DNA of 64,000 nucleotides from Hormoscilla sp. GM7CHS1pb (GCA_014323675.1 JACONN010000002.1:1116001-1180000); one strand, 5' to 3'; shown: positions 53,455 through 63,719, counted from the stretch's first letter. Made by a program: numbers and translations. The notes: a model not told the origin generated them from the letters alone.

Positions 53455-55186
53455 CGTCATTATATTGGGGATTGATGGTCGCCATGAATTCGATTACCTC
53501 TTGGCCGTCGAGTGGTCGAGAGAAAAGGTATCCCTGTCCGTATTCGCAGTCGAGCGATCGCAGGATCTCCCGCTGCTGTGGTGTCTCTATCCCTTCGGCA
53601 ATCACATCCAATCCCAGAGAGTGAGCGAGGGTAATAATAGCTTTGGCTATGTCAAAGTCTTTGCCATGCCCCTCAATGTTGTCAACAAACGAACGGTCAA
53701 GCTTCAGAGTATCGATCGGCAGACGTTGCAGGTAGGAAAAAGAAGAATAGCCAGTGCCAAAGTCATCCATAGACAACTGTATCTGTCTTTGTTTAAATTG
53801 CTCCAGCAAGGCGATCGCAGCGGAACTATTCTGCATCAGAATGCTTTCCGTAATCTCTAGCTTCAAACAGGACCCACTCAAAGAGAGGGTCAGCAGCAAG
53901 TCGTCCAGGAACTGTAGTAAAAGGGGATGCCATAGCTGCATGCCAGAGAGATTGACACTGACACGGAAATGGTCGGGCAAGCGATCGCGCCAGATACTCA
54001 ACTGTCGGCAAGCTTCTGACAATACCCATTCACCCAGAGGAATAATCAGTCCCGTTTCTTCTGCCAAGGGAATAAACTCAGTCGGGGAAACCAGTCCCCT
54101 GGTGGGATCATCCCACCTCACCAGGGCTTCAAAACCCACAATCTCGTCAGTTTTCAGCGAGACAATGGGCTGATAATTGAGATGCAACTGTTGCAATTTA
54201 ATGGCCCGTTGCAGGTCCGCTTCCAAATGTAAGCGCTCGATCGCCTTTGTCTGCATACTGAGATCGAATAGAACCGTGCTAGCAAAGGAGGGCATCTTCC
54301 CATAATGCATGGCCGTGTCAGCGGCCCGCAGAAATTCTTCCGGTTGGTGATAACCGATATTGCTGAAAACAATTCCCATACTGGTAGTCGATGACATCAC
54401 AGTCCCGTTGAAGTTAAAAGGCAATTCCAGGGCCATATGGATATCGGAAGCTTTTTGGACAGCCTGCTGTTCCTGGATATCCTTCAGGAAGATGGCGAAT
54501 TCATTTTCCCCTACATGAGCTATTCTATCTTTAGGCCCCACACAGGTCTTTAACCGACTAGCCACCTCCACCAATAAGCGATCGGCTTGTTCGTGACCAA
54601 AGCTGTATTTAAACCTCCTGTAGTGGTCTAGCTCCAGAAATAAAACTGCGAATAGACAACCCTGCTGTGAGTCTTCGAGACATTGGCGAATCTCTTCTAG
54701 CATCTGATAACGATTGGGCAGATTTGTCAGTCGATCGTAAGCAGCCTGGTATTGTAGTTGTGCCATCGCCTGTTGCAGTTGCTGCTGTTGTGCCTTCATT
54801 TGCTCCACCAACTTCAGAGTTTTTTTGATAGTAATTTCTAAATCCTCAAAGTCGATCGGCTTGATCAGGAAGTCAAAAGCACCAAAGTTCATCGCTGTCC
54901 TAATATTTTGGATCTCCCCATAAGCTGACATCACCACCGTCTTGATATTCGGATAGATTTTGAGGACTTTTTCTAATAAGGTGAGACCATCCATTTCGGG
55001 CATGTTGATATCAGTCAAGATCATATCGATCTGCGGTTCCGTTTCCAATTTTCGCAGTGCCTCTACCCCATTATAAACAAAGAAAAACTCGAACTCTTTA
55101 GCTTTGAGATTTTTTCGGAATCGCTGTTTGATTAAACGTTCTAACTCTAACTGGTCATCCACGACGAGGATTTTTGCTGGTTTCAT
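53432..55186 (-). CDS. Response regulator with degenerate GGDEF and EAL domains
   Basis: A 584-residue cyclic-di-GMP protein. The REC domain (residues 1-125) has the phospho-Asp in LTDINMPEMDG and the Lys in FLIKPIDF. A coiled coil and a GGDEF domain follow, whose active-site loop is VGENEF instead of GGDEF, so cyclase activity is unlikely. The EAL domain (residues 320-570) keeps FEALVRW, LEITES, MDDFGTGYSS and EGIET, so phosphodiesterase activity is likely. The last six residues and stop are supplied by the MITE. The neighbouring kinase is decayed, so its input may be lost. Confidence 0.92.
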   Translation of the reverse strand: MKPAKILVVDDQLELERLIKQRFRKNLKAKEFEFFFVYNGVEALRKLETEPQIDMILTDINMPEMDGLTLLEKVLKIYPNIKTVVMSAYGEIQNIRTAMNFGAFDFLIKPIDFEDLEITIKKTLKLVEQMKAQQQQLQQAMAQLQYQAAYDRLTNLPNRYQMLEEIRQCLEDSQQGCLFAVLFLELDHYRRFKYSFGHEQADRLLVEVASRLKTCVGPKDRIAHVGENEFAIFLKDIQEQQAVQKASDIHMALELPFNFNGTVMSSTTSMGIVFSNIGYHQPEEFLRAADTAMHYGKMPSFASTVLFDLSMQTKAIERLHLEADLQRAIKLQQLHLNYQPIVSLKTDEIVGFEALVRWDDPTRGLVSPTEFIPLAEETGLIIPLGEWVLSEACRQLSIWRDRLPDHFRVSVNLSGMQLWHPLLLQFLDDLLLTLSLSGSCLKLEITESILMQNSSAAIALLEQFKQRQIQLSMDDFGTGYSSFSYLQRLPIDTLKLDRSFVDNIEGHGKDFDIAKAIITLAHSLGLDVIAEGIETPQQREILRSLDCEYGQGYLFSRPLDGQEVIEFMATINPQYNDGRCTFWG

Positions 55187-55511
55187 AGCCTTTTTCCTAC
55201 TGCATTTAGATTCTCGTTCTTAAGTATAAGCCCCATTTGTAGGTAAAATGAGAATAAATTATGTCATTTCTCCCAGTTTATTTTCTACTGCCTCGGTGCT
55301 GTCCGACAATTATCATGGGTCAAGGATAACCCCAAACCCGTGCCTTCTCCTGTCGGTTTAGTGGTAAAAAAGGGATTGAAGATGCGATCGCAGATATCTA
55401 GTGCTATGCCAATGCCGTTATCACGAATGCCTATTTCTACCTCTTCCCCCTGGTTAAGAGTTTTGAGCCACAGCATGGGGGTAATGTTGGTCTGATTTCT
55501 TTCTGTTTAGG

Positions 55512-56928
55512 GGCTCTTCTCAATCTAGTATGCTAAAAATAGGTCTTGAATGGGCATTGATGCAGGAGCTCAACGGGAGCTCTTAAAAACGGGAAAACCT
55601 TATCAGGGTTGACATTCAGCCTCTAGTTATGGTATAATCGCTCTTGCGCTCTATAGAAAAAACAAGGGGGAATTTATTTTATGCCACGCTCGAATAATAA
55701 AATGCTAATAACATTGTTAAACATTCCCGGCGTAAAAGTGGTCGGGAATACAAAGGCTCATTTAAAAGAATTGATTCTGACGATTGAGGCTGAAAAACAA
55801 GAAGCTATTTGCCCTAGATGTCATCATAAAAGTCAGCATTTACATCAGAATCATACTTATTTAATTAAGGATTTGCCCTGGAATGAAAAACAAGTTTTTC
55901 TCAAAATAAATCGCCGACAATTTAAGTGCCAATGCTGCTCTAAACCATTTAGTGAGGAATTAGAATATGTAGCAAGTCGGCGCAAATATACTTATAGGCT
56001 AGCAGAACAAGTGGTTCGAGAAGTATTAAATGGAGATCTTCTGAATGTAGCAGCGAGATATGACTTAAAAGAATCCGACGCGACAAATGTTGTCTTCTGT
56101 GGTCAAGCTAAAAATTCAACCGCCATCAACTGAACTAAAAAAGCTAGGTATCGATGAAATTGCATTGGTGAAAGGGCAAGGAAATTATGTAGCGGTTTTG
56201 GTAGACATTTCTAATAGTAAACTTTTGGAAATAGTTCCTTCTCGACGACAAGAATATTTGCGGAAAGTATTGCTATCATGGGGTTCTGAGGTTTTAAATG
56301 GTATAGAAGAAGTGAGTATAGACCTGTGGAAACCGTATAAAAGTTTAGTGAAAGAGTTGATGCCGAATGCTGATGTTGTCGCCGATCGTTTTCACGTGTT
56401 CAAACAGGTGAATGAAGAACTAGACATAGGTCGTAAGAACTCTAAAAATGAAGCAAACAAGATCAAAAACAAGTCCCAAAAATCGGCCAAAATATCGGCA
56501 TTGAACCAAAGCAAATATGTATTACTTAAGAAGGAGAAAGATCTCAAAGAAGATCAGAAAATTAAGCTAAAATCAATTCAAGAAAAGATCCCAGTGCTCG
56601 GTAAAATGCATCGTTTAAAAGAACAGCTTCGCGATATTTATGAGAGATTGGAAAAAGATGCAAATCCGACTTTACTTTTGATAGATTGGCTCCTAGAGGC
56701 AAAAGAGTTTTTCCCCGAGAGTGTGAGGACAATTATTCGATGGTTCGGAGAAGTTGTCGGTTATTTTGAGTCAGGGACAACTCAAGGAACTGTGTCAGGC
56801 ATAAATAACCGTCTCAAGTTAATTAAGCGCAAGGGATATGGGTTTAGAAATTTCGATAATTTCCGCTTGCGTAGTCTACTTTCCTGGTGCTTTTAGCATC
56901 AATTTAGCATACTAGATTGAGAAGAGCC
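55512..56928 (+). mobile_element. ISL3-family insertion sequence
   Basis: Inverted ends GGCTCTTCTCAATCTAGTAT…, with TGTTTAG directly repeated on both sides (55504-55510, 56929-56935). It carries one broken transposase gene. Confidence 0.88.
55681..56896 (+). CDS. ISL3-family transposase (frameshift)
   Basis: The first frame has the N-terminal zinc-binding domain (CPRCHHKSQHLHQNH…CQCCSKPF) of ISL3 transposases. The second, from about 56080, has the DDE domain: LGIDEIALVKGQGNYVAVLVD, DVVADRFHVFKQVN and the late ESGTTQGTVSGINNRLKLIKRKGYGFRNFDNFRLR. The frames change between 56060 and 56090. This could be a real inactivating indel or an assembly slip; joined, the protein is about 405 residues. 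Confidence 0.87.
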
Positions 56929-57398
56929 TGTTTAGCACGGACAGCATAGCAAGCATTTTCGATAATATTAATGAAGGCGCGACTCGGCGGCTACCAACAA
57001 GATTTGTTCCAGAGTAGCATAAAGCTGCTGATTTTGCCGTTCCAGGGTCTTCCTTAAAGAGTGCAGCTTTAACTGTACCCGCACTCGGGCTAATACTTCC
57101 TCTGACTCAAAGGGCTTGGTGATGTAATCTACTGCACCTATAGACAAACCTTTGACTTTATCCAGGGGATGTCTTGCGTCTTGGGATTTGCCTTCAGCAT
57201 CTGGCAAGTTTCAAATCAGTCAATTCCCAGCATCTGAATATCCAACAATCATAGCTTGCCTGTTATATTTGATTAGCTCGCGCGGTCAATTGCCACCCGG
57301 AACTTAAACCCAGCGCTTTTCAAAAGGTCTGTGATAGCACAGAAAAATTATTGGTGACGTCATCGACAATTAAAATCAATTTCTTCACTCTCTGTCAT

Positions 57399-57689
57399 TG
57401 GCTGATTACACTCGTTCTGAGTTTTTGAGAGACGATCTCGGGCCATCATACCAGGGAGCGATCGGTTCCCTATTATCGGTCTGTATCGCTAGCAATATCC
57501 TACATATAATACAGAAGTGATATAGAAGGTTCGATAGAATAGTCGGGGAAAGGAGAGCATGCCCTCCCGGTGCAAGTACTCCGATGGGAGTAGAGAAAAT
57601 CTGTATATCCGTTTCAAGAGTAGCCAAGTCCCTTAGGGAATGGATGTGATATCAAATACAAATTGAGAATTTATTGGTCCTTGAGAGCA
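57399..57689. other. Intergenic sequence without recognisable gene
   Basis: No coding signal. It lies between the decayed kinase and the gmd fragment and is probably deletion debris. Confidence 0.5.
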
Positions 57690-58162
57690 GGGAGTTCTTT
57701 GTGGCAATCATGAATCCCCCAGGAGACCTCCTAGCTTCGTGACTCGCAAGGTGTCAATGGCGGCGGCGTCAATTAAGTTAGGGTTAAGCGAGGTACTGGA
57801 AATGGGCAACCTGGACGCAAAACTAGACTGGGGCTATGCTGTCGATCATGTGGAAGCGATGTGGCGGATGCTGCAAGCCGATGTTCCAGAAGAATATGTG
57901 ATTGGTACTGGGAAACTGCAGACTGTGCGAGAATTGGTAGCGGCAGCTTTTGATTGTGTGGGAGATGCCTGCATAATGCCATCCCAGGAAGGATTTGGTA
58001 TCGTATATCTAGAGGCAATGGCTTGCGGGGTGCCGGTGCTAGCAGGAGATGCTGATGGTTCGGCTGACCCCTTACAGGATGGACGCCTGGGCTGGCAGGT
58101 GCCTCACCGAGACCCGGAAGCGATGGCGGCGGCTTGTATCGAAATCCTGAAAGGAGGGGATA

Positions 58163-59267
58163 AGTAGTTATGTAAAATTAATTTTATATTTTTTTCCAAC
58201 ATCTCGAAGCACATCTTCCACAGCTTTAACTAAACTTTTCCAACTCTCATAGGCATCAGTATTTAGCCATGAGTATTTAATAAATCGCCACAAAATTTCA
58301 ATAATATTTAACTGGGGAGAATAGGTAGGCAAATAAAAAATTGTCAACTCTTTTTTTTCCCATTCTTCTTGTTTATTTTTCACGGCATTACTCGTATGAG
58401 TGGAAGCATTATCCATCACCAACACGGTTTTTTTCTTTAGTGTTGAACAAAAATCATCTATACATGATATAACTACCTCACTATTAATCTGACACTCAAA
58501 TAAGTAAGGATCTAGTTCATTCTTGCGGTTCAAAAATCCCAAGACATTTAATCTTCTACTTTTTTTACTTTTTACCTCAATAACTTCTCCATGTTCTTGC
58601 CATGCATAAGGGACATATGCATTTAAACAAAAACCGGTTTCGTCAAAAAATATTAAATCAATTTCGCCTCTATCTTCTTGTTCTTTTAACTTTTTTAATT
58701 CTTTCTTTTTTTCTTGATATTCCGTGGGTTCTGGCTCCCCTCCTACCCGTTTTCGGATCCGTCGCCACGACATATTTTCATTTTTTAATATCCTTTTAAT
58801 AGTGTCTTTACTCACTGACACGTTCCAATTTTCTTTGGCTTTTTCTTTCACCAATTCGATTTTTTTGGGAGATTCTTTAGTCCAGGCCACTATCTGCTCT
58901 TTTTGTTCCGAATTAAATTTCGGTTTCCTTCCACGTCCTTTTCTATCATATAATCAGACTAAATTTAGCTCTTCCCAAGCATTAAACCAATTATATATTG
59001 TCACAATAGACACGTCAAATATGTTCATCAATTCTTTGGTTTGATAACCTTCATGCGAGAGAAGAATGCAATGTGCTCGTCTTCTAACGTGAGAATATTT
59101 ACTTTGTGCATAAATCCGTTTAAGTAGATTAATTGTTTCATGGCTTAATCCCTTTATAAATCTCATGGCTAATTTTCACCTCACCTAATGTCTGAATGAA
59201 CTTTTCCTTAATTATAGCATGTTTTTATCCCCTAGGCAAAATATAAAAATAATTTTGCACAACTACT
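58163..59267 (-). mobile_element. IS630-family element, copy 2
   Basis: 1105 bp, with TA on both sides (58161-58162, 59268-59269). It is identical by eye to copy 1 at 35504-36608, including the in-frame TGA. Confidence 0.93.
58168..59166 (-). CDS. IS630-family transposase with one in-frame TGA, copy 2
   Basis: The same 332-codon frame as copy 1. The HTH part (70 codons from ATG 59166) stops at TGA 58954-58956, and the DDE part follows in frame to 58168. Since two identical copies share the stop, either the protein is made by read-through or restart, or both copies were moved by a transposase encoded elsewhere. Confidence 0.85.
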
Positions 59268-59419
59268 TATCCGCTGCGATGGGGAGTGGTTGCGACAAGA
59301 GGCGATCGGGGCCTTTGGGAAAGGGGCCTTCACCAAGCGATTAGCAGAACTGCTCGATCGCGACGAATCTAGCTAGGATAGAAATAATTGAAGATGCATG
59401 TACCCCAAAGGAGAAGATC

Positions 59420-59797
59420 GTGAACCGAGACGGCTTCAAGAATATTCAATTCAATCTTTCTGGCCTTGGCTTTTGGCTTGCTGTCTTTGGGGTGTTTTGG
59501 TTACTCAGTGCCGTTGGTCTGGGCTGGTTGGTCAACTCATTCTTGATTTTAATCGCCTTGATTTCCATTTCCCCAGTGATTTTGTTTCTGGGGGCCCGCT
59601 GGTGGCTGAAACGCAACCTGATATCGGATCGGTGCCCCGTTTGCGGCCATGAATTCATGGCTTTGAATCGGACTCGGTGCCAGTGCCCTAACTGTGGGGA
59701 ACCTCTCCTGGTGGAAAAAGGTCGTTTTAGTCGCCTGACCCCTAGCGGCACAATAGATGTGGATGTTGTCTCAGTTAAACAGCTGGAGGATTCGTAG
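59420..59797 (+). CDS. Membrane protein with zinc ribbon
   Basis: A 125-residue protein starting at GTG 59420 (AAAGGAGAAG ribosome site eleven bases upstream). Two membrane helices (FWLAVFGVFWLLSAVGLGWL and FLILIALISISPVILFLGA) are followed by a cytoplasmic zinc ribbon with CPVCG and CQCPNCG, then a short beta tail. Such proteins are common hypotheticals in cyanobacteria; function is unknown. Confidence 0.78.
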   Translation: MNRDGFKNIQFNLSGLGFWLAVFGVFWLLSAVGLGWLVNSFLILIALISISPVILFLGARWWLKRNLISDRCPVCGHEFMALNRTRCQCPNCGEPLLVEKGRFSRLTPSGTIDVDVVSVKQLEDS

Positions 59798-59832
59798 GGC
59801 GGGCGGATCCCTGTCCGGAGGTCCGGAGGTTG

Positions 59833-60012
59833 TCAGTTGTCAAATGCCAAGTCTGTCTCTACTTCTAAATAAAGTTCGATCGCCTCTTGAATACGTTCCA
59901 TAAGTTGATCTAAAGACTTTGCTTGTGTATGACACCCAGGAAGACTTGGCACAGAAGCAACTAAATAGCCCTGAGAATCCTTCTCGATGATGACGTTAAA
60001 TTCTCTGTTCAT
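59833..60012 (-). CDS. HicB-family antitoxin
   Basis: A 59-residue protein: REFNVIIEKDSQGYLVASVP, SLPGCHTQAKSLDQLMERIQ then EAIELYLEVE. This is the HicB partial RNase-H-like fold (GCHTQAKSLDQ is the typical motif). HicB neutralises the HicA mRNA interferase, but no hicA-like frame is adjacent, so this seems an orphan or a stand-alone HicB of the UPF0150 type. It is too short for many ORF callers. Confidence 0.85.
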   Translation of the reverse strand: MNREFNVIIEKDSQGYLVASVPSLPGCHTQAKSLDQLMERIQEAIELYLEVETDLAFDN

Positions 60013-60041
60013 CCTGACACTTGCTCCTTGCTGACTTCATT

Positions 60042-60467
60042 TTATTGGGAAGAGATGGACAGGGTATAGTCTTGAGGGCCGGACGCCCGATCGCCTATAT
60101 AAATAGAGTATGTCCCCTGGGACCAATATCCCGGCACTTCTATCTTACCCCCAGAGAAACCGTCCGCCATCAGGCAGGGGATGCTATTGGGTCCGTCAAT
60201 CTTGAGGATTGGTTGACCGACTGCACTTTGGAGAATAAAACGCATTGAACTAATGTCTTGCGTGAGCTGGACGACGATATTAGGCTCTGAAGCAAGGTTA
60301 GCACAGTTGTTACTGCTCGATCCTATAGATGTCCCCTTAGTCAGTTCTAGTGGATCTGGTTCAAAAGTGGGCGCGACTTGCACGACTTTTGGGTTCCCTC
60401 GGGCAGCAGTAACGAACATCATTGCCGCTATTGTGGTTAAAATTATCCCAGGACGTATCTTCAGCAT
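60042..60467 (-). CDS. Exported protein of unknown function
   Basis: A 141-residue protein with a signal peptide (MLKIRPGIILTTIAAMMFVT, cleavage near AARG). The mature part is beta-rich and ends GYWSQGTYSIYIGDRASGPQ then DYTLSIS, which resembles pre-peptidase C-terminal or jelly-roll domains of secreted cyanobacterial proteins. One cysteine pair (NNCANL, IPCLM) could form a disulfide. No clear family is assigned. Confidence 0.65.
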   Translation of the reverse strand: MLKIRPGIILTTIAAMMFVTAARGNPKVVQVAPTFEPDPLELTKGTSIGSSSNNCANLASEPNIVVQLTQDISSMRFILQSAVGQPILKIDGPNSIPCLMADGFSGGKIEVPGYWSQGTYSIYIGDRASGPQDYTLSISSQ

Positions 60468-60582
60468 GGGTTTATTCCTCTTACTTGTCTAACGCACCCT
60501 GTTTGAAGTATCTTCTATATTCTCAGATGGATTCTAATTGCGGTTTGTTTCCTCGTTGGGTGCGTTACTGGCAATGGGTTGC

Positions 60583-61119
60583 TTAACTGATTAGAGGTTC
60601 TAATGCCTGGGCGATCGCCTGTCGCTGTTCTTGGTCGTAACCCCAGCGTGACAAAAATTCTTGGTAACTGCCATTGCCCGTGGTGGCGCTGGCATATAAC
60701 TGCTGCGATCGCTCTTGCACCTCCGGCAACTGTAATAGTTTTATTATCTTGGCGCTGCGCGATCGCACTCTTTGGGAACTGGCGGCCATTTTCTCGTCTT
60801 GATTCCGTTGATGAGTAATGCTCGTGGCTGTTGACATGGCGATATTTTTTACCATTAAATCGGATATTGTTTCCGTATTATGACGTAAAGCCTCAATCAC
60901 CGCAGGAGTCGGATTATCTGCAAAAGGTCGCTCGTCTGTTAAATAAGTTACAAAAAAACCGCGAGCACCAGGTAAGGTGCTGACTAGAGATGCGATCGCA
61001 TCTTGGATCTGGCTTGAAGATAATTTACCCCGTTCTAGCATGGTAAGTAAAGTCTGGGTGAGGGCGATCGCGTCTTCAAAGGTGACGTTGTCGGGGATGG
61101 TCAAAGTAGAATCAGCCAT
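60583..61119 (-). CDS. Conserved-type hypothetical protein upstream of ruvB
   Basis: A 178-residue helical, soluble protein (ATG 61119, [20 protein letters not shown]) with [20 protein letters not shown] in the middle. I do not recognise a named domain. It is divergent from ruvB with 39 bp between starts, so the two promoters overlap. It appears intact. Confidence 0.65.
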   Translation of the reverse strand: MADSTLTIPDNVTFEDAIALTQTLLTMLERGKLSSSQIQDAIASLVSTLPGARGFFVTYLTDERPFADNPTPAVIEALRHNTETISDLMVKNIAMSTATSITHQRNQDEKMAASSQRVRSRSAKIIKLLQLPEVQERSQQLYASATTGNGSYQEFLSRWGYDQEQRQAIAQALEPLIS

Positions 61120-61158
61120 TGTAGTTTAAGCTATATCTGGTATATTCCTATTGTAATC

Positions 61159-62271
61159 ATGGCAATCCAATCTTCTTACCAACAGTCTGGCAAACCGAAA
61201 GAGCGCAAGACGGATAAAAAGAAACCGCCAGGCAATGACGAGTCACAGCTATTACAGCCGGAAGCCCAGGTGGAGGAGACGGAAAAGCAGGAAGAAAAAC
61301 TGCGCCCCCATCGACTGGCTGACTATATTGGGCAAACTGAACTGAAGGATATTCTGAATATTGCCATGCAAGCAGCTAAAGCGAGAAAGGAAAGTCTGGA
61401 TCACCTGCTGCTTTACGGTCCGCCGGGTTTGGGCAAAACTACCATGTCTTTGATTATCGCCTCGGAAATGGGTGTTAATTGCAAAATTACTGCGGCACCC
61501 GCTTTGGAACGTCCCCGCGATATTGTGGGTTTGCTGGTGAGTTTGCAGCCTGGTGACGTGCTGTTTGTGGATGAAATTCATCGCCTGTCCCGGGTAACTG
61601 AGGAACTGCTTTACCCGGCCATGGAGGATTTTCGCTTGCAAATTACTATTGGTAAGGGGAAATCTGCTAAAACTCGCACTATTCCCCTGAAACCTTTTAC
61701 TCTCGTGGGGGCGACGACTCGCGTGGGTTCCCTGACTTCTCCTTTGCGCGATCGCTTCGGTTTGCTGCACCGACTGCGCTTCTACGATCTGGATGAACTG
61801 ACTCAGATTGTACTGAGAACTGCTAATATTTTGCAGGCTGGAATTACCCCCTCGGGGGCTACTGAAATTGCCCGTCGCGCCCGGGGTACTCCCCGCATTG
61901 CTAACCGCCTCTTGAGACGAGTGCGAGATTATGTCCAGGTTAAAGCTAGTTTACCAATTACTCAGGAACTGGCTGGTGAGGCTTTAGAAATGTACAATGT
62001 TGACTCTTGCGGTCTCGACTGGACAGACCGACTGATTCTGACTGCGATGATTGAAAATTTTCATGGCGGACCCGTGGGTTTAGAAACTTTATCGGCGGCA
62101 ATAGGAGAAGATGCCCATAATATTGAGGAGGTTTACGAACCTTATCTGTTGCAGATTGGCTTCTTGCAGCGCACTCACCGAGGACGTGTGGCAACTGCCG
62201 CTGCTTGGGAACATTTGGGTTACGATAATCCCAATAGATTGCCGTTATTCACCATTAATTATTCGCAATGA
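61159..62271 (+). CDS. ruvB: Holliday junction helicase RuvB
   Basis: RuvB is the AAA+ motor of branch migration with RuvA. Walker A ([17 protein letters not shown]) lies near residue 90, Walker B in [13 protein letters not shown], sensor 1 in [20 protein letters not shown] and the arginine finger in [20 protein letters not shown]. The C-terminal winged helix contains [14 protein letters not shown]. The 45-residue charged N-terminal extension is usual in cyanobacteria. Length is 370 residues. Its stop overlaps the next start by 4 bp (ATGA). Confidence 0.96.
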   Translation: MAIQSSYQQSGKPKERKTDKKKPPGNDESQLLQPEAQVEETEKQEEKLRPHRLADYIGQTELKDILNIAMQAAKARKESLDHLLLYGPPGLGKTTMSLIIASEMGVNCKITAAPALERPRDIVGLLVSLQPGDVLFVDEIHRLSRVTEELLYPAMEDFRLQITIGKGKSAKTRTIPLKPFTLVGATTRVGSLTSPLRDRFGLLHRLRFYDLDELTQIVLRTANILQAGITPSGATEIARRARGTPRIANRLLRRVRDYVQVKASLPITQELAGEALEMYNVDSCGLDWTDRLILTAMIENFHGGPVGLETLSAAIGEDAHNIEEVYEPYLLQIGFLQRTHRGRVATAAAWEHLGYDNPNRLPLFTINYSQ

Positions 62272-63065
62272 AACGTTTCTTTCTGACAATTTTCACGATT
62301 TTATTGGTCGTGGGATTGGCCGGGCCAGTTACATTGGCCGAGTCTAGCATCTCTCAATCCCAATTTATCCAACTGGATGCCTTAAATCAAAAGGCTTTTG
62401 GGGCGATCGCCCAGTCCGATTTTGCCCAGGCGGAGCTATATTTGACCCAAATGCTGGAAATAGCTCCTGATAACCCAGCTGTTTTGAGTAACCGTGGGAA
62501 TGTCCGCCTGAGCCAGAATAAGCTAGATGAGGCTTTGGCTGATTATAATCAGGCTGTGGAATTAGCTCCCAATGTTACGGACCCTTATCTGAATCGCGGT
62601 ATCGCTTGGGAAGCCTTGGGTATCTGGTCAAAGGCGATCGCGGATTACGATCGGGTGCTGGAACTGGACGCTAATGATGCTGAGGCATATAATAACCGGG
62701 GTAATGCTAAAGGCGGATTGGGTGATTGGCCCGGTGCAGTCGCCGATTTCCAAAAAGCCTTTGAGTTAGATCCTGATTATGCCTTGGCCCGGGCAAATTA
62801 CGCCCTAGCATTGTATCAAGCAGGGGACCAGGAAGAGGCGACGCGCACTATACGGAACTTAGTGAGAAAATATCCGCAATTTGCCGATATGCGGGCAGCC
62901 TTAACAGCGGTACTTTGGGCAGAAGGTAAAGCAGGTGCTGCTGAAAGTAACTGGGTGGCAGTTGTGGGCCTCGATGAGCGCTATCAAGATTTAGATTGGG
63001 TCCGCAATGTTCGTCGCTGGCCTCCTTTAATGGTGGATGCCCTGGAACATTTCCTCAATTTGTGA
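62268..63065 (+). CDS. Exported TPR protein
   Basis: A 265-residue protein with a signal peptide ([20 protein letters not shown]) and at least four tetratricopeptide repeats ([80 protein letters not shown]). TPR proteins serve as scaffolds; this one is probably lumenal or periplasmic. It is translationally coupled to ruvB, a pairing found in other cyanobacteria. Confidence 0.88.
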   Translation: MKRFFLTIFTILLVVGLAGPVTLAESSISQSQFIQLDALNQKAFGAIAQSDFAQAELYLTQMLEIAPDNPAVLSNRGNVRLSQNKLDEALADYNQAVELAPNVTDPYLNRGIAWEALGIWSKAIADYDRVLELDANDAEAYNNRGNAKGGLGDWPGAVADFQKAFELDPDYALARANYALALYQAGDQEEATRTIRNLVRKYPQFADMRAALTAVLWAEGKAGAAESNWVAVVGLDERYQDLDWVRNVRRWPPLMVDALEHFLNL

Positions 63066-63071
63066 TAAGCT

Positions 63072-63413
63072 ATGGGCTACTCTGCGAAGAAGCGGTGCGA
63101 GCAAGTCTCGCCTCGCTTTCAGGAAGCCTACGATAAAGGCACTCTCAATTACATGACTAATGGCACTTGGAAAGGTAAGAATGGCAAGGATCAACCGGTG
63201 ATCTGTGCGGCGAGTGTCTTAGGAGGGGATTGTGAGACGCTGCTATTCACCCTGCGGCATAAAGATGATTCCCAGAAAATTCTCGCTCAACTCAACGAGA
63301 TTATTCAAGATAATAGTAGTAAGCCCGCGCGACATGATTCTGGGGTTTCCGACCAAATCTATATCAAGGTGGATCTGGAGGATTTTCTCCGTAATGCCCC
63401 CGATAAAGAGTAG
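63072..63413 (+). CDS. COP23 domain protein, probably N-terminally truncated
   Basis: The 113 residues match the C-terminal part of the circadian-oscillating COP23 domain: KKRCEQVSPRFQEAYDKGTL, LNYMTNGT, QPVICAASVLGGDCETLLFTL. Full COP23 proteins begin with a signal peptide and a conserved region before RRC, both absent here, although the frame starts only 6 bp after the TPR stop. So the front was lost by deletion, or the start of the true gene is missing. It is unlikely to be exported in this form. Confidence 0.75.
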   Translation: MGYSAKKRCEQVSPRFQEAYDKGTLNYMTNGTWKGKNGKDQPVICAASVLGGDCETLLFTLRHKDDSQKILAQLNEIIQDNSSKPARHDSGVSDQIYIKVDLEDFLRNAPDKE

Positions 63414-63719
63414 AATGGATGGTAAGTACGCTTCGTGCTTACTACGAACCCTTAGTTCCTCGTTCCGTGGATCGGCCACGGAATGCTACCTTTGAGGCTC
63501 TGCCTCAAGTGTCTAGAATCAAGGATGCAGAGCCTCAGACTCGGCGTTCCGGGGTGCAGTCATGCATTTGTTGCATAGGGATCCTATGACTGAGAGGGCC
63601 CATGTTAGATCGACCGGCGCAAGACCACACCCGGGCCTCGGCACTATGGGATATGACGGATGACTTACTGGACGAGCGCTGAGGGTCTGTTTGACTTGGT
63701 GGGATAATTGCTTTGCGAC
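63414..63719. other. Hairpin-rich noncoding region
   Basis: No gene seen. Hairpins TTCCGTGGATCGGCCACGGAA (63463-63483) and GAGGCTCTGCCTC (63496-63508), and an AAGTACGCTTCGTGCTTAC half-unit related to the repeat at 39774. Confidence 0.55.

Larger units (their letters stand above)
55285..57398 (-). pseudogene. Hybrid REC-histidine kinase, decayed and split by an ISL3 element
   Basis: From ATG 57398, pieces of a REC domain read [57 protein letters not shown] and [21 protein letters not shown], broken by frameshifts and in-frame stops. A coiled coil follows ([18 protein letters not shown]), most of the dimerisation domain is missing, and then the kinase N-box (NIIENACYAVRAKQKEI) runs into the insertion at 56928. 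Beyond it the ATPase end reads [30 protein letters not shown]. It is clearly dead. It may once have signalled to the REC-GGDEF-EAL protein downstream. Confidence 0.88.
57690..59376 (+). pseudogene. Chimera of GDP-mannose dehydratase and glycosyltransferase ends, split by IS630
   Basis: Codons from about 57710 (NHESPRRPPSFVTRKVSMAA, then LGNLDAKLDW-like MGNLDAKLDWGYAVDHVEAMW and YVIGTGKLQTVRELV) are the C-terminal part of GDP-mannose 4,6-dehydratase (gmd). At about 57964 the frame passes without a stop into the C-terminus of a GT4 glycosyltransferase (PSQEGFGIVYLEAMACGVPV). IS630 copy 2 interrupts it at 58161. Removing the element and one TA rejoins the frame to CDGEWLRQEAIGAFGKGAFT and the stop at 59376. 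The chimera arose by deletion before the IS arrived. Confidence 0.85.
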
